A DNA stretch of 64,000 nucleotides from Limnoperna fortunei (taxonomy: Eukaryota; Mollusca; Bivalvia; Mytilida; Modiolidae). Below the pieces are notes generated by a model. The model did no database searches. It saw nothing but the letters and a program-made list of their open reading frames with translations, and was not told the origin of the DNA. The stretch lies in assembly GCA_944474755.1 (NCBI GenBank), contig OX104124.1:24340452-24404451 (forward strand), given 5' to 3'. Made by a program: the position numbers and the translations under genes. Positions 1 through 10,255 of the stretch are shown piece after piece (the first letter of the stretch is position 1; the number at the start of each line of letters is the position of its first letter).

Positions 1-2155
1 TGTGCAGAAAGGACTGTTAAAAACCAATTAGTACAGGAGGATGTAAAAAGGAGGGGTTAAAAAACCAATTAGTACAGGAGAATGTTATTGTGCTGTAATT
101 GTTAGCATTGTTAAATGTGCAGAAAGGAAGCGTTAAAAAACCAATTAGTACAGGAGAATGTTATTGTGCTGTTATTGCTAAATGTGCAGAAAGGAAGGGT
201 TAAAAAACCAATTAGTACAGGAGAATGTTATTGTGCTGTTATTGTTTAATGTGCAGAAAGGAAGGGTTAAAAACCCAATAAGTACAGGAGAATGTTATTG
301 TGCTGTTATTGTTAAATGTGCAGAAAGGAAGGGTTAAAAAACCAATAAGTACAGGAGAATGTTATTGTGCTGTTATTGTTAGCATTGTTAAATGTGCAGA
401 AAGGAATGGTTAACAAACCAATAAGTACAGGAGAATGTTATTGTGCTGTTATTGTTAGTGTTGTTAAATGTGCAGAAAGGAAGGGCTAAAAACCAATTAG
501 TACAGGAGAATGTTATTGTGCTGTTATTGTTAAATGTGCAGAAAGGAAGGGTTGAAAAACCAATAAGTACAGGAAAATGTTATTATGCTGTAATTGTTAG
601 CATTGTTAAATGTGCAGAAAGGAAGGTTAAAAACCAATTAGTACAGGAGAATGTTATTGTGCTGTTATTGCTAAATGTGCAGAAAGGAAGGGTTAAAAAA
701 CCAATTAGTACAGGAGAATGTTATTGTGCTGTTATTGTTATATGTGCAGAAAGGAAGGGTTAAAAACCCAATAAGTACAGGAGAATGTTATTGTGCTGTT
801 ATTGTTAAATGTGCAGAAAGGTAGGGTTAAAAAACCAATAAGTACAGGAGAATGTTATTGTGCTGTTATTGTTAGCATTGTTAAATGTGCAGAATGGAAG
901 GGTTAAAAACCAATTAGCACAGGACAATGTTATTGTGCTGTAATTGTTAGCATTGTTAAATGTGCAGAAAGGAAGGGTTTAAAACCAATTAGTACAGAAG
1001 AATGTTAATGTGTTGTTATTGTTAAATGTGCAGAAAGGAAGGGTTAAAAACCAATTAGTACAGGAGAATGTTATTGTGTTGTTATTGTTAAATGTGCAGA
1101 AAGGAAGGGTTAAAAAACCAATTAGTACAGGAGAATGTTATTGTGCAGTTATTGTTAGCATTGTTAAATGTGCAAAAAGGAAGGGTTAAAAAACCAATTA
1201 GTACAGGAGAATGTTATTGTGCTGTTGTTGTAAGCATTGTTAAATGTGCAGAAAGGAAGAGTTAAAAATCCAATAAGTACAGGAGAATGTTATTGTGCTG
1301 TTATTGTTAGCATTGTTAAATGTGCAAAAAGGAAGGGTTAAAAAAACCAATTAGTACAGGAGAATGTTATTGTGCTGTTATTGTTAGCATTGTCAAATGT
1401 GCAGAAAGGAAGGGTTAAAAATCCAATCAGTACATTAGAATGTTATTGTGCATTTATTGTTAGCATTGTTAAATGTGGAGAAAGGAAGGGTTAAAAAACC
1501 AATAAGTACAGGAGAATGTTATTGTGCTGTTATTGTTAGCATTGTTAAATATGCAGAAAGGAATGGTTAAAAAAACAATTAGTACAGGAAAATGTTATTG
1601 TGCTGTTATTGTTAGCATTGTTAAATGTGCAAAAAGGAAGAGTTAAAAACCAATTAGTACAGGAGAATGTTATTGTGCTGTAATTGTTAGCATTGCTAAA
1701 TGTGCAGAAAGGAAGGGTTAAAAACCAATTAGTACAGGAGAATGTTAATGTGTTGTTATTGTTAAAAGTGCAGAATTGAAGGGTTAAAAACCAATTAGTA
1801 CAGGAGAATGTTATTGTGTTGTTATTGTTAAATGTTCAGAAAGGAAGGGTTAAAAAACCAATTAGTACAGGAGAATGTTATTGTGCTGTTATTGTTAGCA
1901 TTGTTAAATGTGCAAAAAGGAAGGGTTAAAAAACCAATTAGTACAGGAGAATGTTATTGTGCTGTTGTTGTAAGCATTGTTAAATGTGCAGAAAGGAAGA
2001 GTTAAAAATCCAATAAGTACAGGAGAATGTTATTGTGCTGTTATTGTTAGCATTGTTAAATGTGCAAAAAGGAAGGGTTAAAAAAACCAATTAGTACAGG
2101 AGAATATTATTGTGCTGTTATTGTTAGCATTGTTAAATGTACAGAAAGGAAGGGT
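1..2155 (+). repeat. Long-range block, copy 1 (partner at 15976-18130)
   Basis: This block matches the sequence starting at 15976 with a constant offset of 15975 bp. Shared details include the GGACTGTT variant at the first monomer, the truncated monomer ending GGAGGATGTAAAAAGGAGG, the AGCACAGGACAATG monomer near 930 and the AAAAGTGCAGAATTG monomer near 1770. Only scattered differences were seen, such as GCAGAAAGGAAGGG versus GCAGAAAGGAATGG near 195/16170. The match ends near 2155, where this copy reads AACCAATAAG and the partner reads ATCCAATCAG. The left end lies outside the window. Confidence 0.9.
36..60 (+). repeat. Truncated monomer in the start block
   Basis: GTACAGGAGGATGT runs directly into AAAAAGGAGGGGTTAA, so the TATTGTGCTG...TGTGCAG part of one monomer is missing. 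The same truncation occurs near 16011 and, with one substitution, near 23851. Near 8432 and 11219 an intact monomer with GGAGGATGTTATTG survives and is probably the undeleted form. Confidence 0.8.
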
Positions 2156-3215
2156 TAAAAAACCAATAAGTACAGGAGAATATTATTGTGCTGTTATTGT
2201 TAGCATTGTCAAATGTGCAGAAAGGATTGGTTAAAAAAAAACAATTAGTACAGGAGAATGTTATTGTGCTGTAATTGTTAGCATTGTTAAGATGCAAAAA
2301 GGAAGAGTTAAATAACCGATAAGTACAGGAGAATGTTATTGTGCTGTAATTGTTAGCATTGTTTAAAATGCAGAAAAGAAGGGTTAAAAAACCAATAAGT
2401 ACAGGAGAAAGTTATTGTGCTGTTATTGTTAGCATTGTTAAATGTGCAAAAGGAAGAGTTGAAAACCAATTAGTACAGGAGAATGTTATTGTGCTGTAAT
2501 TGTTAGCATTGTTAAATGTTCAGAAAGGAAGGGTTAAAAACCACTTAGTACAGGAGAATATTAATGTGTTGTTATTGTTAAATGTGCAGAAAGGAAGGGT
2601 TAAAAACCAATTAGTGCAGGAGAATGTTATTGTGTTGTTATTGTTAAATGTTCAGAAAGGAAGGGTTAAAAAACCAATTAGTACAGGAGAATGTTATTGT
2701 GCAGTTATTGTTAGCATTGTTAAATGTACAAAAAGGAAGGGTTAAATAACCAATTAGTACAGGGAATGTTATTGTGCTGTTGTTGTAAGCATTGTTAAAT
2801 GTGCAGAAAGGAAGAGTTAAAAATCCAATAAGTACAGGAGAATGTTATTGTGCTGTTATTGTTAGCATTGTTAAATGTGCAAAAAGGAAGGGTTAAAAAA
2901 ACCAATAAGTACAGGAGAATGTTATTGTGCTGTTATTGTTAGCATTGTTAAATGTGCAAAAAGGAAGGGTTTAAAAAACCAATAAGTACAGGAGAATGTC
3001 ATTGTGTTGTTATTGTAAGCATTGTCAAATGTGCAGAAAGGAATGGTTAAAAAACAATTACTACAGGAGAATGTTATTGTGCTGTAATTGTTAGCATAGT
3101 TAAGATGCAAAAGGGAAGAGTTAAATAACCGATCAGTACAGGAGAATGTTATTGTGCTAATGTTGTTAGCATTGTTAAATGTGCAAAAAGGAAGGGTTAA
3201 AAAACCAATTAGTAC
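1280..3215 (+). repeat. 1935-bp HOR, copy 1
   Basis: Landmarks recur exactly 1935 bp later: ATCCAATCAGTACATTAG at 1421 and 3356, and the CCACTTAGTACAGG monomer near 2540 and 4475. The unit corresponds to about 26 monomers. Internal markers include GTTAAGATGC with ACCGATAAG near 2290, and a 2-bp-deleted ACAGGGAATG near 2760. Edges are uncertain by about one monomer because divergence there is gradual. Confidence 0.88.
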
Positions 3216-5150
3216 AGGAGAATGTTATTGTGCTGTTATTGTTAGCATTGTTAAATGTGCAAAAAGGAAGGGTTAAAAAAACCAATTAGTACAGGAGAAT
3301 GTTATTGTGCTGTTATTGTTAGCATTGTTAAATGTGCAGAAAGGAAGGGTTAAAAATCCAATCAGTACATTAGAATGTTATTGTGCATTTATTGTTAGCA
3401 TTGTTAAATGTGGAGAAAGGAAGGGTTAAAAAACCAATAAGTACAGGAGAATATTATTGTGCTGTTATTGTCAGCATTGTCAAATATGCAGAAAGGAATG
3501 GTTAAAAAAACAATTAGTACAGGAAAATGTTATTGTGCTGTTATTGTTAGCATTGTTAAATGTGCAAAAAGGAAGAGTTAAAAACCAATTAGTACAGGAG
3601 AATGTTATTGTGCTGTAATTGTTTGCATTGCTAAATGTGCAGAAAGGAAGGGTTAAAAACCAATTAGTACAGGAGAATGTTAATGTGTTGTTATTGTTAA
3701 AAGTGCAGAATTGAAGGGTTAAAAACCAATTAGTACAGGAGAATGTTATTGTGTTGTTATTGTTAAATGTTCAGAAAGGAAGGGTTAAAAAACCAATTAG
3801 TACAGGAGAATGTTATTGTGCAGTTATTGTTAGCATTGTTAAATGTGCAAAAAGGAAGGGTTAAAAAACCAATTAGTACAGGAGAATGTTATTGTGCTGT
3901 TGTTGTAAGCATTGTTAAATGTGCAGAAAGGAAGAGTTAAAAATCCAATAAGTACAGGAGAATGTTATTGTGCTGTTATTGTTAGCATTGTTAAATGTGC
4001 AAAAAGGAAGGGTTAAAAAAACCAATTAGTACAGGAGAATATTATTGTGCTGTTATTGTTAGCATTGTTAAATGTACAGAAAGGAAGGGTTAAAAAACCA
4101 ATAAGTACAGGAGAATATTATTGTGCTGTTATTGTTAGCATTGTCAAATGTGCAGAAAGGATTGGTTAAAAAAAAACAATTAGTACAGGAGAATGTTATT
4201 GTGCTGTAATTGTTAGCATTGTTAAGATGCAAAAAGGAAGAGTTAAATAACCGATAAGTACAGGAGAATGTTATTGTGCTGTAATTGTTAGCATTGTTTA
4301 TTATGCAGAAAAGAAGGGTTAAAAAACCAATAAGTACAGGAGAAAGTTATTGTGCTGTTATTGTTAGCATTGTTAAATGTGCAAAAGGAAGAGTTGAAAA
4401 CCAATTAGTACAGGAGAATGTTATTGTGCTGTAATTGTTAGCATTGTTAAATGTGCAGAAAGGAAGGGTTAAAAACCACTTAGTACAGGAGAATATTAAT
4501 GTGTTGTTATTGTTAAATGTGCAGAAAGGAAGGGTTAAAAACCAATTAGTGCAGGAGAATGTTATTGTGTTGTTATTGTTAAATGTTCAGAAAGGAAGGG
4601 TTAAAAAACCAATTAGTACAGGAGAATGTTATTGTGCAGTTATTGTTAGCATTGTTAAATGTACAAAAAGGAAGGGTTAAATAACCAATTAGTACAGGGA
4701 ATGTTATTGTGCTGTTGTTGTAAGCATTGTTAAATGTGCAGAAAGGAAGAGTTAAAAATCCAATAAGTACAGGAGAATGTTATTGTGCTGTTATTGTTAG
4801 CATTGTTAAATGTGCAAAAAGGAAGGGTTAAAAAAACCAATAAGTACAGGAGAATGTTATTGTGCTGTTATTGTTAGCATTGTTAAATGTGCAAAAAGGA
4901 AGGGTTTAAAAAACCAATAAGTACAGGAGAATGTCATTGTGTTGTTATTGTAAGCATTGTCAAATGTGCAGAAAGGAATGGTTAAAAAACAATTACTACA
5001 GGAGAATGTTATTGTGCTGTAATTGTTAGCATAGTTAAGATGCAAAAGGGAAGAGTTAAATAACCGATCAGTACAGGAGAATGTTATTGTGCTAATGTTG
5101 TTAGCATTGTTAAATGTGCAAAAAGGAAGGGTTAAAAAAAACCAATTAGT
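3216..5150 (+). repeat. 1935-bp HOR, copy 2
   Basis: Tandem neighbour of the preceding unit. Differences are few: TTATTATGCAGAAAAG near 4298 in place of TTTAAAATGCAGAAAAG near 2363, and single-base changes such as GTTTGCATTG near 3622. After about 5200 the sequence changes: the CATTAG monomer is followed by TGCTGTT rather than TGCATTT. Confidence 0.88.
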
Positions 5151-6600
5151 ACAGGAGAATGTTATTGTGCTGTTATTGTTAGCATTGTTAAATGTGCAGA
5201 AAGGAAGGGTTAAAAATCCAATCAGTACATTAGAATGTTATTGTGCTGTTATTGTTAGCATTGTTAAATGTACAGAAAGGAAGGGTTAAAAAACCAATAA
5301 GTACATTAGAATGTTATTGTGCTGTTATTGTTAGCATTGTCAAATGTGCAGAAAGGAAGGGTTAAAAAACCAATAAGGACAGGAGAATGTTATTGTGCTG
5401 TTATTGTTAGCATTGTTAAATGTGCAAAAAGGAAGAGTTAAAAAACCAATAAGTACAGGAGAATGTTATTGTGCTGTTATTGTTATATGTGCAGAAAGGA
5501 AGGGTTAAAAAACCAATTAGTACAGAAGAATCTTATTGTGCTGATATTGTTAGCATTGTTAAATGTGCAAAAAGGAAGAGTTAAAAACCAATTAGTACAG
5601 GAGAATGTTATTGTGCTGTAATTGTTAGCATTGTTAAATGTGCAGAAAGGAAGGGTTAAAAACCAATTAGTACAGGAGAATGTTATTGTGTTGTTATTGT
5701 TAAATGTTCAGAAAGGAAGGGTTAAAAAACCAATTAGTACAGGAGAATGTTATTGTGCTGTTATTGTTAGCATTGTTAAATGTGCAGAAAGGAAGAGTTA
5801 AAAAACCAATAAGTACAGGAGAATGTTATTGTGCTGTTATTGTTAGCATTGTTAAATGTGCAAAAAGGAAGGGTTAAAAAAAACAATTAGTACAGGAGAA
5901 TGTTATTGTGCTGTTATTGTTAGCATTGTTAAATGTACAGAAAGGAAGGGTTAAAAATCCAATCAGAACATTAGAATGTTATTGTGCTGTTATTGTTAGC
6001 ATTGTTAAATGTGCAAAAAGGAAGGGTTAAAAAACCAATTAGTACAGGAGAATGTTATTGTGCTGTTATTGTTAGCATTGTCAAATGTGCAGAAAGGAAG
6101 GGTTAAAAACCAATAAGTACAGGAGAATGTTATTGTGCTGTTATTGTTAGCATTGTTAAATGTGCAAAAAGGAAGAGTTAAAAAACCAATAAGTACAGGA
6201 GAATGTTATTGTGCTTTTATTGTTATATGTACAGAAAGGAAGGGTTAAAAAACCAATTAGTACAGAAGAATGTTATTGTGCTGTTATTGTTAGCATTGTT
6301 AAATGTGCAAAAAGGAAGGGTTAAAAAACCAATAAGTACAGGAGAATGTCATTGTGTTGTTATTGTAAGCATTCTCAAATGTGCAGAAAGGAAGGGTTAA
6401 AAACAATTAGTACAGGAGAATGTTATTGTGCTGTAATTGTTAGCATTGTTAAGATGCAAAAAGGAAGAGTTAAATAACCGATCAGTACAGGAGAATGTTA
6501 TTGTGCTGTTGTTGTTAGCATTGTTAAATGTGCAAAAAGGAAGGGTTAAAAAGACCAATTAGTACAGGAGAATGTTATTGTTCTGTTATTGTTAGCATTG
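4045..6600 (+). repeat. Long-range block B, copy 1 (partner 12905-15382)
   Basis: Matches 12905-15382 at an offset of 8858 bp up to about 6170 and 8782 bp after it. The shift of 76 bp is one long monomer, present here and absent from the partner. Shared rare markers include GCAGAAAGGATTGG, ATCAGAACATTAG near 5960, TGCTTTTATTGTTATATG near 6215 and AAAAGACCAATTAG near 6550. Confidence 0.88.
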
Positions 6601-6674
6601 TTAAATGTGCAAAAAGGAAGAGTTAAAAAACCAATAAGTACAGGAGAATGTTATTGTGCTGTTATTGTTAGCAT

Positions 6675-7541
6675 TGTTAAATGTGCAGAAAGGAAGGGTT
6701 GAAAAACCAATAAGTACAGGAAATGTTATTATGCTGTAATTGTTAGCATTGTTAAATGTGCAGAAAGGAAGGTTAAAAACCAATTAGTACAGGAGAATGT
6801 TAATGTGCTGTTATTGCTAAATGTGCAGAAAGGAACGGTTAAAAAACCAATTAGTACAGGAGAATGTTATTGTGCTGTTATTGTTATAGGTGCAGAAAGG
6901 AAGGGTTAAAAACCCAATAAGTACAGGAGAATGTTATTGTGTTGTTATTGTTAAATGTGCAGAAAGGTAGGGTTAAAAAACCAATAAGTACAGGAGAATG
7001 TTATTGTGCTGTTATTGTTAGCATTGTTAAATGTGCAGAAAGGAAGGGTTAACAAACCAATAAGTACAGGAGAATGTTATTGATGTTATTGTTATCATTG
7101 TTAAATGTGCAAAAAGGAGGGGTTAAAAAACCAATAAGTACAGGAGAATGTTATTGTGCTGTTATTGTTAAATGTGCAGAAAGGAAGGGTTGAAAAACCA
7201 ATAAGTACAGGAAATGTTATTATGCTGTAATTGTTAGCATTGTTAAATGTGCAGAAAGGAAGGTTAAAAACCAATTAGTACAGGAGAATGTTAATGTGCT
7301 GTTATTGCTAAATGTGCAGAAAGGAAGGGTTAAAAAACCAATTAGTACAGGAGAATGTTATTGTGCTGTTATTGTTATAGGTGCAGAAAGGAAGGGTTAA
7401 AAACCCAATAAGTACAGGAGAATGTTATTGTGTTGTTATTGTTAAATGTGCAGAAAGGTAGGGTTAAAAAACCAATAAGTACAGGAGAATGTTATTGTGC
7501 TGTTATTGTTAGCATTGTTAAATGTGCAGAAAGGAAGGGTT
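6675..7541 (+). repeat. 491-bp tandem duplication plus a short-long dimer copy
   Basis: The GGGTTGAAAAACC monomer followed by AGGAAATGTTATTATG occurs near 6700 and again 491 bp later near 7191; the match runs from about 6675/7166 to 7050/7541. The CCCAATAAG short monomer plus its long neighbour is then repeated once more about 144 bp on (7404 and 7548). That is duplication by a single short-long dimer. Paired copies differ by only a few bases. Confidence 0.85.
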
Positions 7542-10255
7542 AAAAACCCAATAAGTACAGGAGAATGTTATTGTGTTGTTATTGTTAAATGTGCAGAAAG
7601 GTAGGGTTAAAAAACCAATAAGTACAGGAGAATGTTATTGTGCTGTTATTTTTAGTGTTGTTAAATGTGCAGAAAGGAAGGGTTAAAAACCAATTAGTAC
7701 AGGAGAATGTTATTGTTAAATGTGCAGAAAGGAAGGGTTAAAAAACCAAAAAGTACCAAAGAATTTTATTGTGCTGTTATTGTTAGCATTGTTAAATGTG
7801 CAAAAAGGAAGGGTTAAAAAACCAATAAGTGCAGGAGAATGTTATTGTGCTGTTATTGTTAGCATTGTTAAATTTGCAGAAAGGAAGAATTAAAAAACCA
7901 ATAAGTACCAAAGAATGTTATTGTGCTGTTGTTGTTAGCATTGTTAAATGTGCAAAAAGGAAGGGTTAAAAAACCAATAAGTACAGGAGAATGTTATTGT
8001 GCTGTTATTGTTAGCATTGTTAAATGTGCAAAAAGGAAGGTTTAAAAAACCAATAAGTACAGGAGAATGTTATTGTGCTGTTATTGTTAGCATTGTTAAA
8101 TGTGCAAAAAGGAGGGGTTAAAAAACCAATAAGGACAGGAGAATGTTATTGATGTTATTGTTAGCATTGTTAAATGTGCAGAAAGGAAGGGTTAAAAAAC
8201 CAATAAGTACCAAAGAATGTTATTGTGCTGTTATTGTTAGCATTGTTAAATGTGCAGAAAGGAAGGGTTAAAAAACGAATTAGTACAGGAGAATGTTATT
8301 GTGCTGTTATTGTTAGCATTGTTAAATGTGCAGAAAGGAAGGGTTAAAAAACCAATAAGTACAGGAGAATGTTATTGTGCTGTTATTGTTAAATGTGCAG
8401 AAAGGACTGTTAAAAAACCAATTAGTACAGGAGGATGTTATTGTGCTGTTATTGTTAGCATTGTTAAATGTGCAGAAAGGAGGGGGAGAATGTTATTGTG
8501 CTGTAATTGTTAGCATTGTTAAATGTGCAGAAAGGAAGGGTTAAAAAACCAATTAGTACAGGAGAATGTTATTGTGATGTTAGTGTTAAATGTGCAGAAA
8601 GGAAGGGTTGAAAACCAATTAGTTTAGGAGAATGTTATTGTGCTGTTATTGTTAGCATTGTTAAATGTGCAGAAAGGAAGGGTTAAAAACCAATTAGTAC
8701 AGGGGAATATTATTGTGATGTTATTGTTAAATGTGCAGAAATGAAGGTTTAAAAAACCAATAAGTGCAGGAGAATGTTTTTGTGATGTTATTGTTAGCAT
8801 TGTTAAATGTGCAGAAAGGAAGGGTTAAACAACCAATTAGTACAGGAGAATGTTATTGTGCTGTTATTGTTAGCATTGTTAAATGTGCAGAAAGGAAGTG
8901 ATAAAAACCAATTAGAACAGGAGAACGTTATTGTGCTGTAATTGTTAGCATTGTTAAATGTGCAGAAAGGAAGTGTTAAAAACCAATTAGTACAGGAGAA
9001 TGTTATTGTGTTGTTATTGTTAAATGTGCAGAAAGGAAGGGTTAAAAACCAATTAGTACAGGAGAATGTTATTGTGTTGTTATTGTGAAATGTTTAGAAA
9101 GGAAGGGTTAAAAAACCAATTAGTACAGGAGAATGTTATTGTGCAGTTATTGTTAGCATTGTTAAATGTGCAAAAAGGAAGGGTTAAAAAACCAATTAGT
9201 ACAGGAGAATGTTATTGTGGTGTTGTTGTTAGCATTGTTAAATGTGCAGAAAGGAAGAGTTAAAAATCCAATAAGTACAGGAGAATGTTATTGTGCTGAT
9301 ATTGTTAGAATTGTTAAATGTGCAAAAAGGAAGGGTTAAAAAAAACAATTAGTACATTAGAATGTTATTGTGCATTTATTGTTAGCATTGTTAAATGTGC
9401 AGAAAGGAAGGGTTAAAAAACGAATAAGTACAGGAGAATATTATTGTGCTGTTATTGTTAGCATTGTCAAATGTGCAGAAAGGAAGGGTTAAAAAAAACA
9501 ATTAGTACAGGAGAATGTTATTGTGCTGTAATTGTTAGCATTGTTAAGATGCAAAAAGGAAGAGTTAAATAACCAATAAGTACAGGAGAATGTTATTGTG
9601 TTGTTATTGTTAAATGTTCAGAAAGGAAGGGTTAAAAAACCAATTAGTACAGGAGAATGTTATTGTGCAGTTATTGTTAGCATTGTTAAATGTGCAAAAA
9701 GGAAGGGTTAAATAACCAATTAGTACAGGGAATGTTATTGTGCTGTTGTTGTAAGCATTGTTAAATGTGCAGAAAGGAAGAGTTAAAAATCCAATAAGTA
9801 CAGGAGAATGTTATTGTGCTGTTATTGTTAGCATTGTTAAATGTGCAGAAAGGAAGGGTTAAAAAAACCAATAAGTACAGGAGAATGTCATTGTGTTGTT
9901 ATTGTAAGCATTGTCAAATGTGCAGAAAGCAATGGTTAAAAAACAATTACTACAGGAGAATGTTATTGTGCTGTAATTGTTAGCATAGTTAAGATGCAAA
10001 AGGGAAGAGTTAAATAACCGATCAGTACAGGAGAATGTTATTGTGCTAATGTTGTTAGCATTGTTAAATGTGCAGAAAGGAAGGGTTAAAAATCCAATCA
10101 GTACATTAGAATGTTATTGTGCTGTTATTGTTAGCATTGTTAAATGTACAGAAAGGAAGGGTTAAAAAACCAATAAGTACAGGAGAATATTATTGTGCTG
10201 TTATTGTTAGCATTGTCAAATGTGCAGAAAGGATTGGTTAAAAAAAAACAATTAG
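7480..10255 (+). repeat. 2787-bp HOR, copy 1
   Basis: About 38 monomers that recur in tandem at 10256-13040. Distinctive contents are a TTTTTAGTGTTG variant near 7650, three monomers with AGTACCAAAGAAT, a fused monomer GGAGGGGGAGAATG near 8480, and a GTTATTGTGAAATGTTTAG monomer near 9080. This copy lacks 11 bp, TGCTGTTATTG, near 7715, so the offset is 2776 bp before that point and 2787 bp after it. Confidence 0.9.

Noticed and set aside
40..240. Regular repeats suggesting a CRISPR array
   Set aside because: There are no unique spacers: the entire 66-76 bp period is conserved, monomer follows monomer directly, and no cas genes are present.
480..500. GGGTTA in each monomer as an interstitial telomere repeat
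   Set aside because: Only one GGGTTA hexamer per monomer, followed by an A-tract; never two or more telomeric hexamers in tandem.
660..725. AGGAG followed by AATG resembling a Shine-Dalgarno sequence and start codon in each monomer
   Set aside because: ACAGGAGAATG is part of the monomer consensus and occurs in nearly every unit; the frames behind it are not genes, and the sequence looks eukaryotic.
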